Below are positions 1 through 8,393 of a DNA stretch of 64,000 nucleotides, piece by piece. The notes below the pieces were generated by a model. The model was not told the DNA's origin, did no database searches, and saw nothing but the letters and a program-made list of their open reading frames with translations. Every line of letters begins with the position of its first letter. Position 1 is the first letter of the stretch. Source of the DNA: an uncultured Altererythrobacter sp. (GTDB lineage Bacteria; Pseudomonadota; Alphaproteobacteria; Sphingomonadales; Sphingomonadaceae); the NCBI GenBank assembly GCA_913055875.1, contig CAJXJY010000002.1:248001-312000 (forward strand), written 5' to 3'. Both the position numbers and the translations under genes were made by a program.

Positions 1-402
1 TACAGCCCTGTCTTCCCCGTCGGGCGTATCCTCCAGCGCGCCACCACCACGAAACTGCCTTCCGAAGTCGTAGCCGCCTACGATGCGCCGTTCGACACCC
101 GCGCGAGCAAGGCCTGCGCGCGCATTTTCCCGAGCCTCGTGCCGCTGGGAGAGAACGTCGCGGTGCCCGACCAGCAACGGGCATGGAAATCGCTCGAAAC
201 GTTCGACAAGCCCTTCACCTGCTGTTTCTCCGACCGCGATCCGATCACCCGCGGTGGCGATGCGGCATTCCGCGAGCGGGTCCCCGGCGCGCGCGACAAC
301 GATCTCCATCGCACGCTCAAGGGCGGCCATTTCATTCAGGAGGACGACCCGCACGGATTCGTCGCGGCGATCCTCGATACGGCGAGAAAAGCAGGGGTCT
401 GA
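1..402 (+). CDS. Haloalkane dehalogenase, C-terminal part (5' end outside window)
   Basis: The reading frame is open from base 1 to the TGA at 400-402, giving the last 133 residues of an alpha/beta-hydrolase. The fragment contains YDAPFD, a cap-domain motif of haloalkane dehalogenases, then FSDRDPIT, where subfamily I enzymes carry the catalytic acid after strand 7, and GGHFIQED with the catalytic histidine. The nucleophilic aspartate and halide-binding tryptophans lie upstream, outside the window. Such enzymes hydrolyse carbon-halogen bonds in the cytoplasm without a cofactor. It is followed after 72 bp by an ATP-grasp gene on the same strand. The family call is fairly secure; the substrate, and whether dehalogenation is its physiological role, cannot be inferred. 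Confidence 0.8.
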   Translation, partial: YSPVFPVGRILQRATTTKLPSEVVAAYDAPFDTRASKACARIFPSLVPLGENVAVPDQQRAWKSLETFDKPFTCCFSDRDPITRGGDAAFRERVPGARDNDLHRTLKGGHFIQEDDPHGFVAAILDTARKAGV

Positions 403-474
403 CGCGAATCGGCTTCACCGGGCCGGGGATTGCTTCTAAGGGCGCGCTTTGCCCCCTCGCCTCCGGATTGAACC

Positions 475-1491
475 ATGAGCCAGACGATCGCACCGCTTCG
501 CATTCCCGAAGAAGCCAGGCAGCGCGTGCGCCTGCTGTTCATGGCCAAGCACGCGCTGTGGGGCGGCGGGATGCATCCCGAAGACGGCAATCACGCGATC
601 TATCATCACGAGGTCCGCACGACGCTCGAAGGGCTCGGCCTCAATCTCCGGCTCGAGAACAGCTACGACGTGCTGTTCACCGATCCCGGCGTGGATTTCG
701 TCTTTCCGCTGCTCAATCGCGGCGGGTTCGTGAACAGCGAGATGCTGATCCCGATCCTCTGCAACATGCACCGCATCCCGTATCTCGGGGCGATGCCGTT
801 CCTGCGCGGGCTCGGCGACGACAAGTCGGTCTCCAAGCTGGTCTGCGCCCATGCCGGCGTGCCGACCGCGCCGTGGTTCTGTTACCGCCGCGGCGCGCCG
901 GTGCTCGAAAAGGACCTCCCGCCTTCGCCGGATGGCCGCTGGGTCATCAAGCCCAACGCTTCCTCGGCCAGCTGGGGCATTTCCGACGCGTTCGACTGGC
1001 AGGGCGTGGCCAATGCGGTCGCTGGCATCCATGGTCAGGGCCACGACGCGATCGTCGAGCCCTATCTCGACGGCTACGACGTGCAATGCGCCTTCGTCAC
1101 CATACACGACGAGCCGGTGGCGCTACCGATGCTGTGGTACGAGCGCGAGGACACCCAGAAGCTGTGGACCTATTACGAGAAGCGCGACCTGGTGCAGAAC
1201 ACGGAGAAATCCGCGCTCAAGCGCTTCGACCATGCGGAATTCGCGCCGAAGATCACCGGGATGGCGAAGAAGGTGGCGCAGGAATTCATGCCGTTCGATT
1301 ACGGCCGGATCGAATTCCGCGTCGACCTCAAGACCGGCGACATCAATTTCATCGAGATCAATCTCAACTGCAATCTGTGGTCGGAAAAGGTCATGGCCAA
1401 GGCCGCCGGCCATGCCGGGTTCAGCCATGCCGACGTGCTCGAAACGTTGCTCGCCGAAGCCTGGCGGCGCAATGCTCTGATCGCGGCCTGA
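475..1491 (+). CDS. ATP-grasp ligase, D-Ala-D-Ala ligase-like
   Basis: This 338-residue protein has the ATP-grasp layout: an N-terminal Rossmann-like part, then WVIKPN (Lys159) and the loop SSASWG (163-168) that would cover ATP. An acidic metal-binding pair sits at the C-terminus, in GRIEFRVD and in NFIEINLNCN (about 311-320). The overall shape resembles D-alanine-D-alanine ligases and other carboxylate-amine ligases. It is unlikely to be the cell-wall Ddl, because it is not in a mur/fts cluster and lacks a typical Ddl N-terminus. The ATG at 475 is the first in frame after the upstream stop. A rho-independent terminator lies about 110 bp downstream. Substrate unknown; a peptide-like or amino-acid ligation is the reasonable guess. 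Confidence 0.75.
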   Translation: MSQTIAPLRIPEEARQRVRLLFMAKHALWGGGMHPEDGNHAIYHHEVRTTLEGLGLNLRLENSYDVLFTDPGVDFVFPLLNRGGFVNSEMLIPILCNMHRIPYLGAMPFLRGLGDDKSVSKLVCAHAGVPTAPWFCYRRGAPVLEKDLPPSPDGRWVIKPNASSASWGISDAFDWQGVANAVAGIHGQGHDAIVEPYLDGYDVQCAFVTIHDEPVALPMLWYEREDTQKLWTYYEKRDLVQNTEKSALKRFDHAEFAPKITGMAKKVAQEFMPFDYGRIEFRVDLKTGDINFIEINLNCNLWSEKVMAKAAGHAGFSHADVLETLLAEAWRRNALIAA

Positions 1492-1599
1492 CCCTGCACG
1501 CGAAATCCGTTCACCCGCCTATTCCGCGCTGTCCTACACAAGGGTGGCCTGCTACCCCGGTCGCATGGCCGAAAATCCGTCTTGCAAGCGACCGTTACA

Positions 1600-1627
1600 C
1601 CGGTGCCCGTCGGGCAGCGGCTTTTTT
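1600..1627 (+). terminator. Rho-independent terminator after the ATP-grasp gene
   Basis: A GC-rich stem occupies 1600-1620: TGCCCG pairs with CGGGCA, extended by CCG/CGG across one G-G mismatch, and is followed at once by C and six T at 1622-1627. This is a classic intrinsic terminator for + strand transcription. It separates the first ATP-grasp gene (ends 1491) from the second (starts 1743). Confidence 0.7.
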
Positions 1628-1742
1628 GCTTCAGGACCGTGTAACAGGCGGTCCATGTCTCCGGGCAGGACCGGTTTCGAGCGGCCTGTGCGGCCTCGAT
1701 GATGCGCCGCGACACCACGGCCCCTTACAACCGGATTGGCGT

Positions 1743-2936
1743 ATGACCGGCCTCGCCCGGCAATTCTACGATCGCTGGCGGTTCAACTGGTTCCTCTATC
1801 CGGGGATTGCGGGTTATCGGGCGCCCGATTTCCTGACGCGCTATTACGAATGGCGCAAATCGCGCATGGGGCCGCTGCGCAAGCTCGCCAATGCGCTGGT
1901 GTACGGATATTTCTGGCTGTGGATTCCCCGGCGCGCCCGCAAGGTTGCGCGTCACTGGGACAAGGACGAGCAATGGGTCCGGCGTATCGTCCCGCTCGCG
2001 CGCGAGTGGATGACCGATCCGGAAGACTTCGCCACCTTCGACATCGACGGCGAGAACGACCTGCGGGTCTACCAGCGCCGCATGGAGCAGATCCCGGTCA
2101 TCAGGACCATGGAATCGGCCTCGACCGACCATGCCGTGTCGCTGCTCGACAAGGCCGTTTTCCAGTCGCGCTGCGAGACGCTCGGCCTGCCCGTTCCTGC
2201 ACTTCTCGCCACCGTGACCGGCGGAATGCTCGAATTCTCAACCCCTCTGGCGCCCGATAGCGAGGTGCTGGCCAAACCACGCAGCGGGTCGGGCGGAGCG
2301 GGAATCTCGGTATTCGCAGCGGCCGAGCTGCACGACGGCAAGACGACCGCCAGCCGGTTCGGCAACGGCGATTGGCTGGTCCAGGAGCGCCTGCCGCCGC
2401 ATCCGGGCCTCGCGGACATCGCGCTCGATGCACTGCCGACGGTGCGCATGGTGACGATGCTGGACGAGCGGGCCGAGCCGGAGCTGGTTGCGGCCGCGAT
2501 CCGCTTTGCAGCACGCCGCAACGTGCCGGTCGACAACGGGCATGCGGGAGGCCTTATTGCCGGGGTCGGGTTCGCCGACGGCAGGCTCCGCGAGGGGCTT
2601 TCCGGTTGGGGACCGGGACGTTTTCCCGAACATCCCGAAAGCGGCATGCCGATCACCGGGCGGGTCGTGCCCGGATGGGACGAGGCGAAGGCGCTCGTGA
2701 GCGAAGCCCATCACCGCCTGTTCGCCGCCAGCGTCATCATCGGATGGGATGTGGGGATCGCCGCTGGCGGGCCGGTGCTCATCGAAGCCAATCCTCGCCC
2801 TGCGGTGCGGCTGACCCAGCGCGCCGCCGGCATGGGGATCGGGCAGATGCGTTATGGGGAACTGGTGGCATACCATCTCGATCGCGCGATCCGCGACCGG
2901 CCCGATCGCACCTGGCGGCATCTTTCCCGCGGATAG
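1743..2936 (+). CDS. Sugar-transfer-associated ATP-grasp protein
   Basis: The 397-residue product matches the ATP-grasp subtype seen in sugar-transfer and exopolysaccharide contexts (the Pfam ATPgrasp_ST kind). Visible features are an aromatic, basic N-terminus (WRFNWFLYPG), a lysine/glycine-rich ATP loop AKPRSGSGGAGIS at about 177-189, and the C-terminal metal-binding segment VLIEANPRPAVRL. No signal peptide is evident. The frame is open far upstream (from 183), but the ATG at 1743 is preferred because it lies just after the terminator and gives a family-like N-terminus. The reaction is unknown; ligation of a carboxylate to an amine on a glycan precursor is an inference from fold. It is followed by sdhB after 54 bp, probably by chance rather than function. 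Confidence 0.7.
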   Translation: MTGLARQFYDRWRFNWFLYPGIAGYRAPDFLTRYYEWRKSRMGPLRKLANALVYGYFWLWIPRRARKVARHWDKDEQWVRRIVPLAREWMTDPEDFATFDIDGENDLRVYQRRMEQIPVIRTMESASTDHAVSLLDKAVFQSRCETLGLPVPALLATVTGGMLEFSTPLAPDSEVLAKPRSGSGGAGISVFAAAELHDGKTTASRFGNGDWLVQERLPPHPGLADIALDALPTVRMVTMLDERAEPELVAAAIRFAARRNVPVDNGHAGGLIAGVGFADGRLREGLSGWGPGRFPEHPESGMPITGRVVPGWDEAKALVSEAHHRLFAASVIIGWDVGIAAGGPVLIEANPRPAVRLTQRAAGMGIGQMRYGELVAYHLDRAIRDRPDRTWRHLSRG

Positions 2937-2990
2937 CTTGCTCTGCGCCGCACAACCGCTAGATAGGCTCCACACAGCACAGGATCACCG

Positions 2991-3773
2991 ATGGCCACCT
3001 TCACCCTACCGAAAAATTCCAGGATCACCGGCAAGGGCAAGGCGCATACCGCCACCGGGGCCAGGCGGGTGCAGAAATTCACCATTTACCGCTACGACCC
3101 CGACAGCGGCGCAAACCCGCGTTACGACACCTTCGAGATCGATCTAGACGAGTGCGGCCCGATGGTCCTCGACGCGCTGATCAAGATCAAGAACGACGTC
3201 GATCCGACGCTGACCTTCCGCCGCTCGTGCCGCGAGGGTATCTGCGGCTCGTGCTCGATGAACATGAACGGCAAGAACGGGCTCGCCTGCACCACCGCGA
3301 TGGAGGATCTCAAGGGCGATATCCGCATCACTCCCCTACCCCATATGGAAGTGATCAAGGACCTCGTCCCCGATTTCACCCATTTCTACGCGCAATACGC
3401 TTCGATCCGGCCATGGCTGCAGACCGTCAGCCCGACCCCGAGCGGCAAGGAGCGGCTGCAGTCGCCCGAACAGCGCGAGCAGCTCGACGGCCTGTACGAA
3501 TGCATATTATGCGCCTGCTGCTCGACCGCATGCCCGAGCTACTGGTGGAATTCGGACAAGTTCCTCGGGCCCGCGATCCTGCTGCAGGCCTATCGCTGGC
3601 TCGCCGACAGCCGCGACGAGATGACCGGCGAGCGGCTGGACCAGCTCGAGGACCCGTTCCGGCTCTATCGCTGCCATACGATCATGAACTGCGCCAATGT
3701 CTGCCCCAAGGGGCTGAGCCCGGCCAAGGCGATCGCCGAGACCAAGAAGATGCTCGTCGAACGGGCGATCTGA
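2991..3773 (+). CDS. sdhB: Succinate dehydrogenase iron-sulfur subunit
   Basis: SdhB passes electrons from the FAD of SdhA to ubiquinone at the inner membrane (TCA cycle and complex II). The 260-residue length is normal. The [2Fe-2S] ligands are the C-x4-C-x2-C-x11-C set at 80, 85, 88 and 100. The [4Fe-4S] and [3Fe-4S] ligands lie in [12 protein letters not shown] (171-182) and [14 protein letters not shown] (about 228-241). An AGGATC purine-rich stretch precedes the ATG. sdhC, sdhD and sdhA are not next to it: the upstream neighbour is an ATP-grasp gene and the downstream one a thioesterase 8 bp away. Confidence 0.97.
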   Translation: MATFTLPKNSRITGKGKAHTATGARRVQKFTIYRYDPDSGANPRYDTFEIDLDECGPMVLDALIKIKNDVDPTLTFRRSCREGICGSCSMNMNGKNGLACTTAMEDLKGDIRITPLPHMEVIKDLVPDFTHFYAQYASIRPWLQTVSPTPSGKERLQSPEQREQLDGLYECILCACCSTACPSYWWNSDKFLGPAILLQAYRWLADSRDEMTGERLDQLEDPFRLYRCHTIMNCANVCPKGLSPAKAIAETKKMLVERAI

Positions 3774-3781
3774 CCCGGCGC

Positions 3782-4252
3782 ATGGCGCTTCCCGACGACG
3801 TATTCGAGCACGGCCCCGACCCGGACAATCCCGGCTGGCGGCACTGGAATCTCAAGGACGACACGCTGTTCAACGGCGCGGTGATGGGCCGGCTCATCAC
3901 GCGCGTCGACGAGAGCGGGATGGCCCGGCTGCGGATGTTTCCCGAGCGCAGGCACGAGAACCTGCAAGGCATCATCCACGGCGCGGTGACGCTGTCGCTG
4001 ATCGATATCGCGCTGTTCACCACCATGCACACGCTTGGTAGCGGCAATGCGGGTCCCTCGGTGACGCTCGAACTGTCGACGCAGTTCGTCGGCGCGGGCG
4101 ACGCCGCGCGCGCGCTCGACGCGGTGACCGAGATCGTCCGCGAAACCGGCTCGCTGGTGTTCGTGCGCGGGACCGTCGAGCAGGAGGAGGACCGCGTCGC
4201 CGCCTTTTCGGGGATAGTGCGCAAGATGAACCGCCCGCTGCGGACCTCATGA
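3782..4252 (+). CDS. PaaI-family hotdog thioesterase
   Basis: A 156-residue single hotdog-fold protein. The ENLQGIIHGAVTLSLID stretch is the central helix with the HG(G/A) signature of the PaaI/YbgC-like 4-hydroxybenzoyl-CoA thioesterase superfamily; these cytoplasmic enzymes hydrolyse acyl-CoA thioesters. The start ATG is 8 bp after the sdhB stop, and the gene's TGA overlaps the zapE start as ATGA (4249-4252), so sdhB, this gene and zapE are probably cotranscribed. Its substrate cannot be told from sequence. Confidence 0.8.
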   Translation: MALPDDVFEHGPDPDNPGWRHWNLKDDTLFNGAVMGRLITRVDESGMARLRMFPERRHENLQGIIHGAVTLSLIDIALFTTMHTLGSGNAGPSVTLELSTQFVGAGDAARALDAVTEIVRETGSLVFVRGTVEQEEDRVAAFSGIVRKMNRPLRTS

Positions 4253-5364
4253 GCGGATTGCTGGCGCGCTACGAACGGCTCGTCGCCTCTGGCGAACTGC
4301 GCCCCGACGCGGACCAGCGCCGCGCCGCCGAGCGGCTCGACCGGCTGCAGCGGGACTTGCAGGCGGAGAGCCCCGGCGGATTGCTCTCGCAGCTGTTCGG
4401 CAACCGCAGGACGCAGCCGCAGGGCGTTTACCTGTGGGGCGGCGTCGGGCGCGGCAAGTCGATGCTGATGGACCTGTTCCATGAAACGCTCGCCATCGAC
4501 GACAAGCGCCGGGTGCATTTCCACGCCTTCATGCAGGAGGTTCACGCGCGGATGCGCAGCTGGCGCGAGGCCGATCCGGGGGATCCGATCCCCAGGGTCG
4601 CGCGCGACATAGCGCGCGAAGTGCGCTGCCTCGCCTTCGACGAAATGGTCGTGAACAACTCCGCCGATGCGATGATCATGAGCCGGCTGTTCGGCGCTCT
4701 GATCGAGGACGAGGGCGTCGCGGTGGTCACCACCTCCAACCGCCCGCCCGACGACCTCTACAAGGACGGGCTCAATCGCGAGCATTTCCTCCCCTTCATC
4801 GCGCTGGTGAAGGAGCGGCTCGACGTCTTCCCGCTCGACGGACCGGTCGATTACCGGCTCGACCGGCTGGGCGGAATCGACAACTGGCATACGCCGCTGG
4901 GGGAAAAGGCGACCGCGCAGGTGCGCGAAGCCTTCTTCCGCCTGACCGACTACAAGCCGGAGGACGCCGCGCATGTGCCGGCGGCGGAACTCGACGTGGG
5001 CGGCAAACGCACCATCCACGTGCCCAAATCGCTCAAGGGCGTCGCCGTGTTCAGCTTCAAGCGGCTATGCGGCGAAGCGCGCGGCGCGCCCGACTACCTC
5101 GCCATCGCGCGCACCTATCATACGGTGATCGTTGTCGGTATTCCGCGGATAGGTCCGGACATGCGCAACGAGGCCGCGCGCTTCGTGACGCTGATCGACG
5201 CCCTCTACGAATACCGGGTGAAGCTGTTCGTCACGGCCGAAGCGCCGCCACAGGAGCTCTACGAAACGGGCGACGGCGCATTCGAATTCGAACGCACGGT
5301 CAGCCGGCTGATGGAAATGCAGAGTGCGGAATACATGGCGCTCGGCCACGGCGAGGAGGCTTAG
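4249..5364 (+). CDS. zapE: Cell division protein ZapE (AFG1-type ATPase)
   Basis: ZapE/AFG1-like P-loop ATPases associate with the divisome in bacteria, and with protein quality control in mitochondria. The protein is 371 residues, with Walker A GGVGRGKS at 64-71, Walker B LAFDEM with Asp131/Glu132, and the sensor region VTTSNRPPDDLYK typical of the family. The ATG overlaps the thioesterase stop by four bases, implying translational coupling. Its own stop overlaps the stop of the convergent crotonase gene by four bases (5361-5364). Confidence 0.93.
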   Translation: MSGLLARYERLVASGELRPDADQRRAAERLDRLQRDLQAESPGGLLSQLFGNRRTQPQGVYLWGGVGRGKSMLMDLFHETLAIDDKRRVHFHAFMQEVHARMRSWREADPGDPIPRVARDIAREVRCLAFDEMVVNNSADAMIMSRLFGALIEDEGVAVVTTSNRPPDDLYKDGLNREHFLPFIALVKERLDVFPLDGPVDYRLDRLGGIDNWHTPLGEKATAQVREAFFRLTDYKPEDAAHVPAAELDVGGKRTIHVPKSLKGVAVFSFKRLCGEARGAPDYLAIARTYHTVIVVGIPRIGPDMRNEAARFVTLIDALYEYRVKLFVTAEAPPQELYETGDGAFEFERTVSRLMEMQSAEYMALGHGEEA

Positions 5365-6320
5365 GCGGCCTTGGCAAGCCTGCCCTGCGCGGCGACCAGA
5401 CGGCTCATCACCTTGAGGTCCTGCTCGCGCAATTGCAGCGCGGCCTCGGCCCACAATTCGGTGATCCGGTTAAGCTCCTCGAGTTCGAGGTTCCACGACA
5501 CCTTCATCGCCTTGCGCGCGTGCACCAGGCCCGCATGGCGCCGCTCGGACTTGCGGATGAATTCGCGGCAGGTTTCCAGCCCCTCGCCGTTCTCGGCGAG
5601 CTGGTGGACGATCCCCATGTCGTACATCTGTTCGGCGGTGTAGGTCTCGTTCGAGACGATCAGCCGGTCGGCCATCGCACTGCCGAGCTTGCGGCTCAGC
5701 AGCGCATGCGCGCCCATGCCGGGAAACAGGCCAAACATGATCTCGGGCAGGCCGAAGGTCGCCCCGCGCTCTGCGATGATGTAGTCGAACGACAGCAGTG
5801 CCTCGAACCCACCGCCCAGCGCAGCGCCCTCGACCAGGCCCACTGTCAGCATCGGGATATCGAGCGTGTTGATGTTGCGGTGCAGGATTTCGCAGCAGCG
5901 ATGGCCGTAGCGAACCAGCCCTTGGCGGTCGCGGCGCTCGATGAGGCCCTTGAACAGCTTGAGGTCGCCGCCGAAGCAGAACACGCCAGGAGCCCGGCTG
6001 CCAAGCACGAGATAGCGCAACGGTACGCCGTCGGGGCCGAAATTGGCTTCGATCAACCGCTGCCACGCTTCGAAATCGGCCAGCATCGAAGGGGTGAAGC
6101 TCGGCCGTCCCTCGGGCCGCATGAAGGTCCACAATACCTGCTGCTCGCCATCGTAAAGTACGTCGAGCTCGCGCAGTGCGAGGAGTTCGTCCGGCACCGA
6201 TGCATGCAGCTTGCTTTCGGATACGAGGTGTTCGTCCTCATCCCCCAGCGGCATCACGGGATGGTCGGCGCGCTCCATGTCGCCGCTTTCCCTTGCCAGT
6301 CCGGTACCCAAACGATCCAT
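5361..6320 (-). CDS. RpfF-like crotonase (putative DSF-family signal synthase)
   Basis: A 319-residue enoyl-CoA hydratase/isomerase-superfamily protein. The core reads GAALGGGFEALLS followed by LPEIMFGLFPGMGAH, closely resembling the RpfF region that holds the two catalytic glutamates. Here these are Glu173 and Glu193, with the same 20-residue spacing as Glu141/Glu161 of Xanthomonas RpfF. RpfF acts as hydratase and thioesterase on 3-hydroxyacyl-ACP to make cis-2-unsaturated fatty-acid signals. The N-terminal extension of about 50 residues is longer than usual; MERADHPV at residue 15 is an alternative start. The chosen ATG has AGAGG eight bases upstream. No rpfC or rpfG partner is visible. It lies directly downstream of, and on the same strand as, the XrtA EPS operon. 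The function as signal synthase is inferred. Confidence 0.75.
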   Translation of the reverse strand: MDRLGTGLARESGDMERADHPVMPLGDEDEHLVSESKLHASVPDELLALRELDVLYDGEQQVLWTFMRPEGRPSFTPSMLADFEAWQRLIEANFGPDGVPLRYLVLGSRAPGVFCFGGDLKLFKGLIERRDRQGLVRYGHRCCEILHRNINTLDIPMLTVGLVEGAALGGGFEALLSFDYIIAERGATFGLPEIMFGLFPGMGAHALLSRKLGSAMADRLIVSNETYTAEQMYDMGIVHQLAENGEGLETCREFIRKSERRHAGLVHARKAMKVSWNLELEELNRITELWAEAALQLREQDLKVMSRLVAAQGRLAKAA

Positions 6321-6372
6321 CGCGACCTCTTTGCTCGGCTAACTGTTGCGATCGACAGCACCAATTGATTGG

Positions 6373-6402
6373 AATCTAAGCCACACCGGAGTCGCTTGGC
6401 AA
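6373..6402 (-). promoter_or_regulatory. Possible promoter for the RpfF-like gene
   Basis: Reading the minus strand, TTGCCA (6402-6397) and TAGATT (6378-6373) are separated by 18 bp in an unusually AT-rich 164-bp gap. They match sigma70 -35 and -10 hexamers at 5/6 and 4/6 positions. The start codon is about 53 bp further on. It would let the crotonase be expressed independently of the EPS operon. Based on eye matching only. Confidence 0.3.
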
Positions 6403-6484
6403 ACAATAAATTTCCACCGCCGTATCGGGGTATGTCCGAAATTGAACCTATCTGGAAAATTCCTGTGGAATGCCAGGCCTGCAA

Positions 6485-8383
6485 TCAGGGAGAAATCGCG
6501 AGTCTTTTGAGTGACCTGTCGAGCATAAGTAGTTGCCACAATAAACGGCCGTAATCGCTGCGGCCGGAAATATGCGCCTCGGCAATTTTTGCGAGGCGGG
6601 CGGCGTCGAACCATCCCGTCTGCACCAGTCCGGCGCTCGAGGCGATCGCACGCGCCTCCCTCGCCAGCGGACCACGGAACCATTGCGCGAGGGGCGTGAC
6701 GAAGCCCTGCTTGGGCCGGTAAAGCACGTTTTCGGGCAGGTACCGTTCCATCGTGCGTTTGAGCAGCCATTTGCCCTGCGCCTTTCGAATTCGCATCCGA
6801 TGCGGCAGCATCGCGGCGAATTCGACCAGCCGGTGATCGAGCAACGGCTCGCGCGCCTCGAGGCTCACATCCATGCTGGTGCGGTCGACCTTGCTCAGGA
6901 TGTCGCCGGGCAGCCAGAATTTGAGATCGGCATATTGCGCGCGGTCGAGGCCGGAACGCGCCGGTGCGTTTCGCATGAGTTCCACCAGCGGTTGCTCGGC
7001 GCGATAACCGTCGAGCGTGCGCAGGAACTCCTCGGAGTAAAGCTGCTCGCGGCCCGGCATATCGACCACCGACAATGCACGTGCATATCCCATTGCACCA
7101 TCTTCGGCGAGCGCCTGCAACGTCGATTTCGCACGCAGCGGGCGCGGCGCCCAATCCGCCTTCGGCCACATCCGGCCGAGCGTGCCGAACAGTGGGCCGC
7201 GGATCGACGCGGGCAGTATCGCGCGTGCCTGTTCCTCGCGATGGTGGAATACCTGCCGCCGGTACCCGGCCATCGCCTCGTCCGCGCCGTCGCCCGACAG
7301 CGCCACGGTCACCGTCTCGCGCGCCAATTCGCACACACGCCAGGTCGGCAGCGCCGAGGCGTCGGCGAAGGGCTCGTCGAACATTGCAGCGAGCCGGTCG
7401 ACCATACCGAAATCGTCGGGATCGACGGTGCGGCTGCGATGCTCGGTGGCAAAACGCTCGGCGACCTGCTGCGCATAGCCGGTCTCGTCGAGCGCTTCGA
7501 CGTCGAAGCCGATCGAACAGGTCCTGACCGGTTCGGCGCTCGCCTCGCTCATCAACGCAACCACGCTCGAACTGTCGACCCCGCCCGACAGGAACGCCCC
7601 GAGCGGGACGTCCGACACCATGCGCGATGAAACCGCCTCGCGCAGACGGTGGAGCAATTGCGCCGACAGGTCACCAGCGGAACCCTTGTGCCTCTCCGCA
7701 AAGCTGACATCCCACCATTGCCGCGGCGGCTCGGGCGCACGATCGTGCTTCAGCAGGCGGAAATGGCCCGCGGGCAGTTTTTCGACGCCCTTCAGGAAAC
7801 TGCGATGATCGGGCACGTAACCCCAGGCGAGGTAGTCCTCCAGCGCGAGCGGATCGGCCTCGCGCCGCAACAGGGGGTGGACCAGCAGGCCTTTCAGCTC
7901 GGACGCGAAGGCGAGGCTGCCATCGCTCAGCTCTGCCATGAACAGCGGTTTCACCCCGAGCCGGTCGCGCGCCAGAAACAGCTCGCGCCGGTCGAGGTCG
8001 TAGATCGCGAAGGCGAACATGCCGTGCAGGCGCTCGAGGCAATCCACACCCCAGCGCTGCCACGCCGCGAGGATGACTTCGCTGTCGCCGTCGGTGCGGA
8101 ATTGCGCGCCGACGCTCTCGAGTTCGCGCCGCAATTCCCTGAAATTGTAGATTTCGCCGTTGAAAACGAGCACCGCGCGCCCGTCGGCCGAGTGCATCGG
8201 TTGCGGCGAACCAGCGACATCGATGATCGACAGGCGGCGATGGCCGAGCCCGACACCGGGCGCGGTCCATACCCCCGCCCCGTCCGGCCCGCGGTGCGCC
8301 AACGCGTCGCACATTCGTTCGACCCGCACGGGATCGACCGGCTTGACCGTGCCGCAATGGAAGATCCCCGCAATCCCGCACAT
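6485..8383 (-). CDS. XrtA-associated amidotransferase (asparagine synthase type)
   Basis: The 632-residue product has the two domains of glutamine-hydrolysing asparagine synthetases. The N-terminal Ntn glutaminase domain begins MCGIAGIF, with Cys2 as nucleophile after Met removal. The C-terminal synthetase domain carries the PP-loop SGGVDSS at 266-272. In exosortase A loci this family (TIGR03108-like) is thought to amidate a sugar or peptidyl component of the exopolysaccharide rather than make free asparagine. The ATG at 8383 was chosen because Cys2 must be N-terminal; the longer open frame upstream is overlap with xrtA. It is the last gene of the tight operon, 10 bp after xrtA. The acceptor substrate is unknown. 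Confidence 0.88.
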   Translation of the reverse strand: MCGIAGIFHCGTVKPVDPVRVERMCDALAHRGPDGAGVWTAPGVGLGHRRLSIIDVAGSPQPMHSADGRAVLVFNGEIYNFRELRRELESVGAQFRTDGDSEVILAAWQRWGVDCLERLHGMFAFAIYDLDRRELFLARDRLGVKPLFMAELSDGSLAFASELKGLLVHPLLRREADPLALEDYLAWGYVPDHRSFLKGVEKLPAGHFRLLKHDRAPEPPRQWWDVSFAERHKGSAGDLSAQLLHRLREAVSSRMVSDVPLGAFLSGGVDSSSVVALMSEASAEPVRTCSIGFDVEALDETGYAQQVAERFATEHRSRTVDPDDFGMVDRLAAMFDEPFADASALPTWRVCELARETVTVALSGDGADEAMAGYRRQVFHHREEQARAILPASIRGPLFGTLGRMWPKADWAPRPLRAKSTLQALAEDGAMGYARALSVVDMPGREQLYSEEFLRTLDGYRAEQPLVELMRNAPARSGLDRAQYADLKFWLPGDILSKVDRTSMDVSLEAREPLLDHRLVEFAAMLPHRMRIRKAQGKWLLKRTMERYLPENVLYRPKQGFVTPLAQWFRGPLAREARAIASSAGLVQTGWFDAARLAKIAEAHISGRSDYGRLLWQLLMLDRSLKRLAISP

Positions 8384-8393
8384 GGGAGAGCCC

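Noticed and set aside
1492-1742. Possible riboswitch in the gap between the two ATP-grasp genes
   Set aside because: Apart from the terminator at 1600-1627 no conserved riboswitch core was recognised, and the terminator lies too far from the next start to suggest attenuation.
183-2936. A 917-codon open frame on the + strand covering several genes
   Set aside because: It is the dehalogenase and first ATP-grasp region read in the wrong frame; only its 3' part from 1743 has a protein-like sequence. High GC content makes long chance frames common here.
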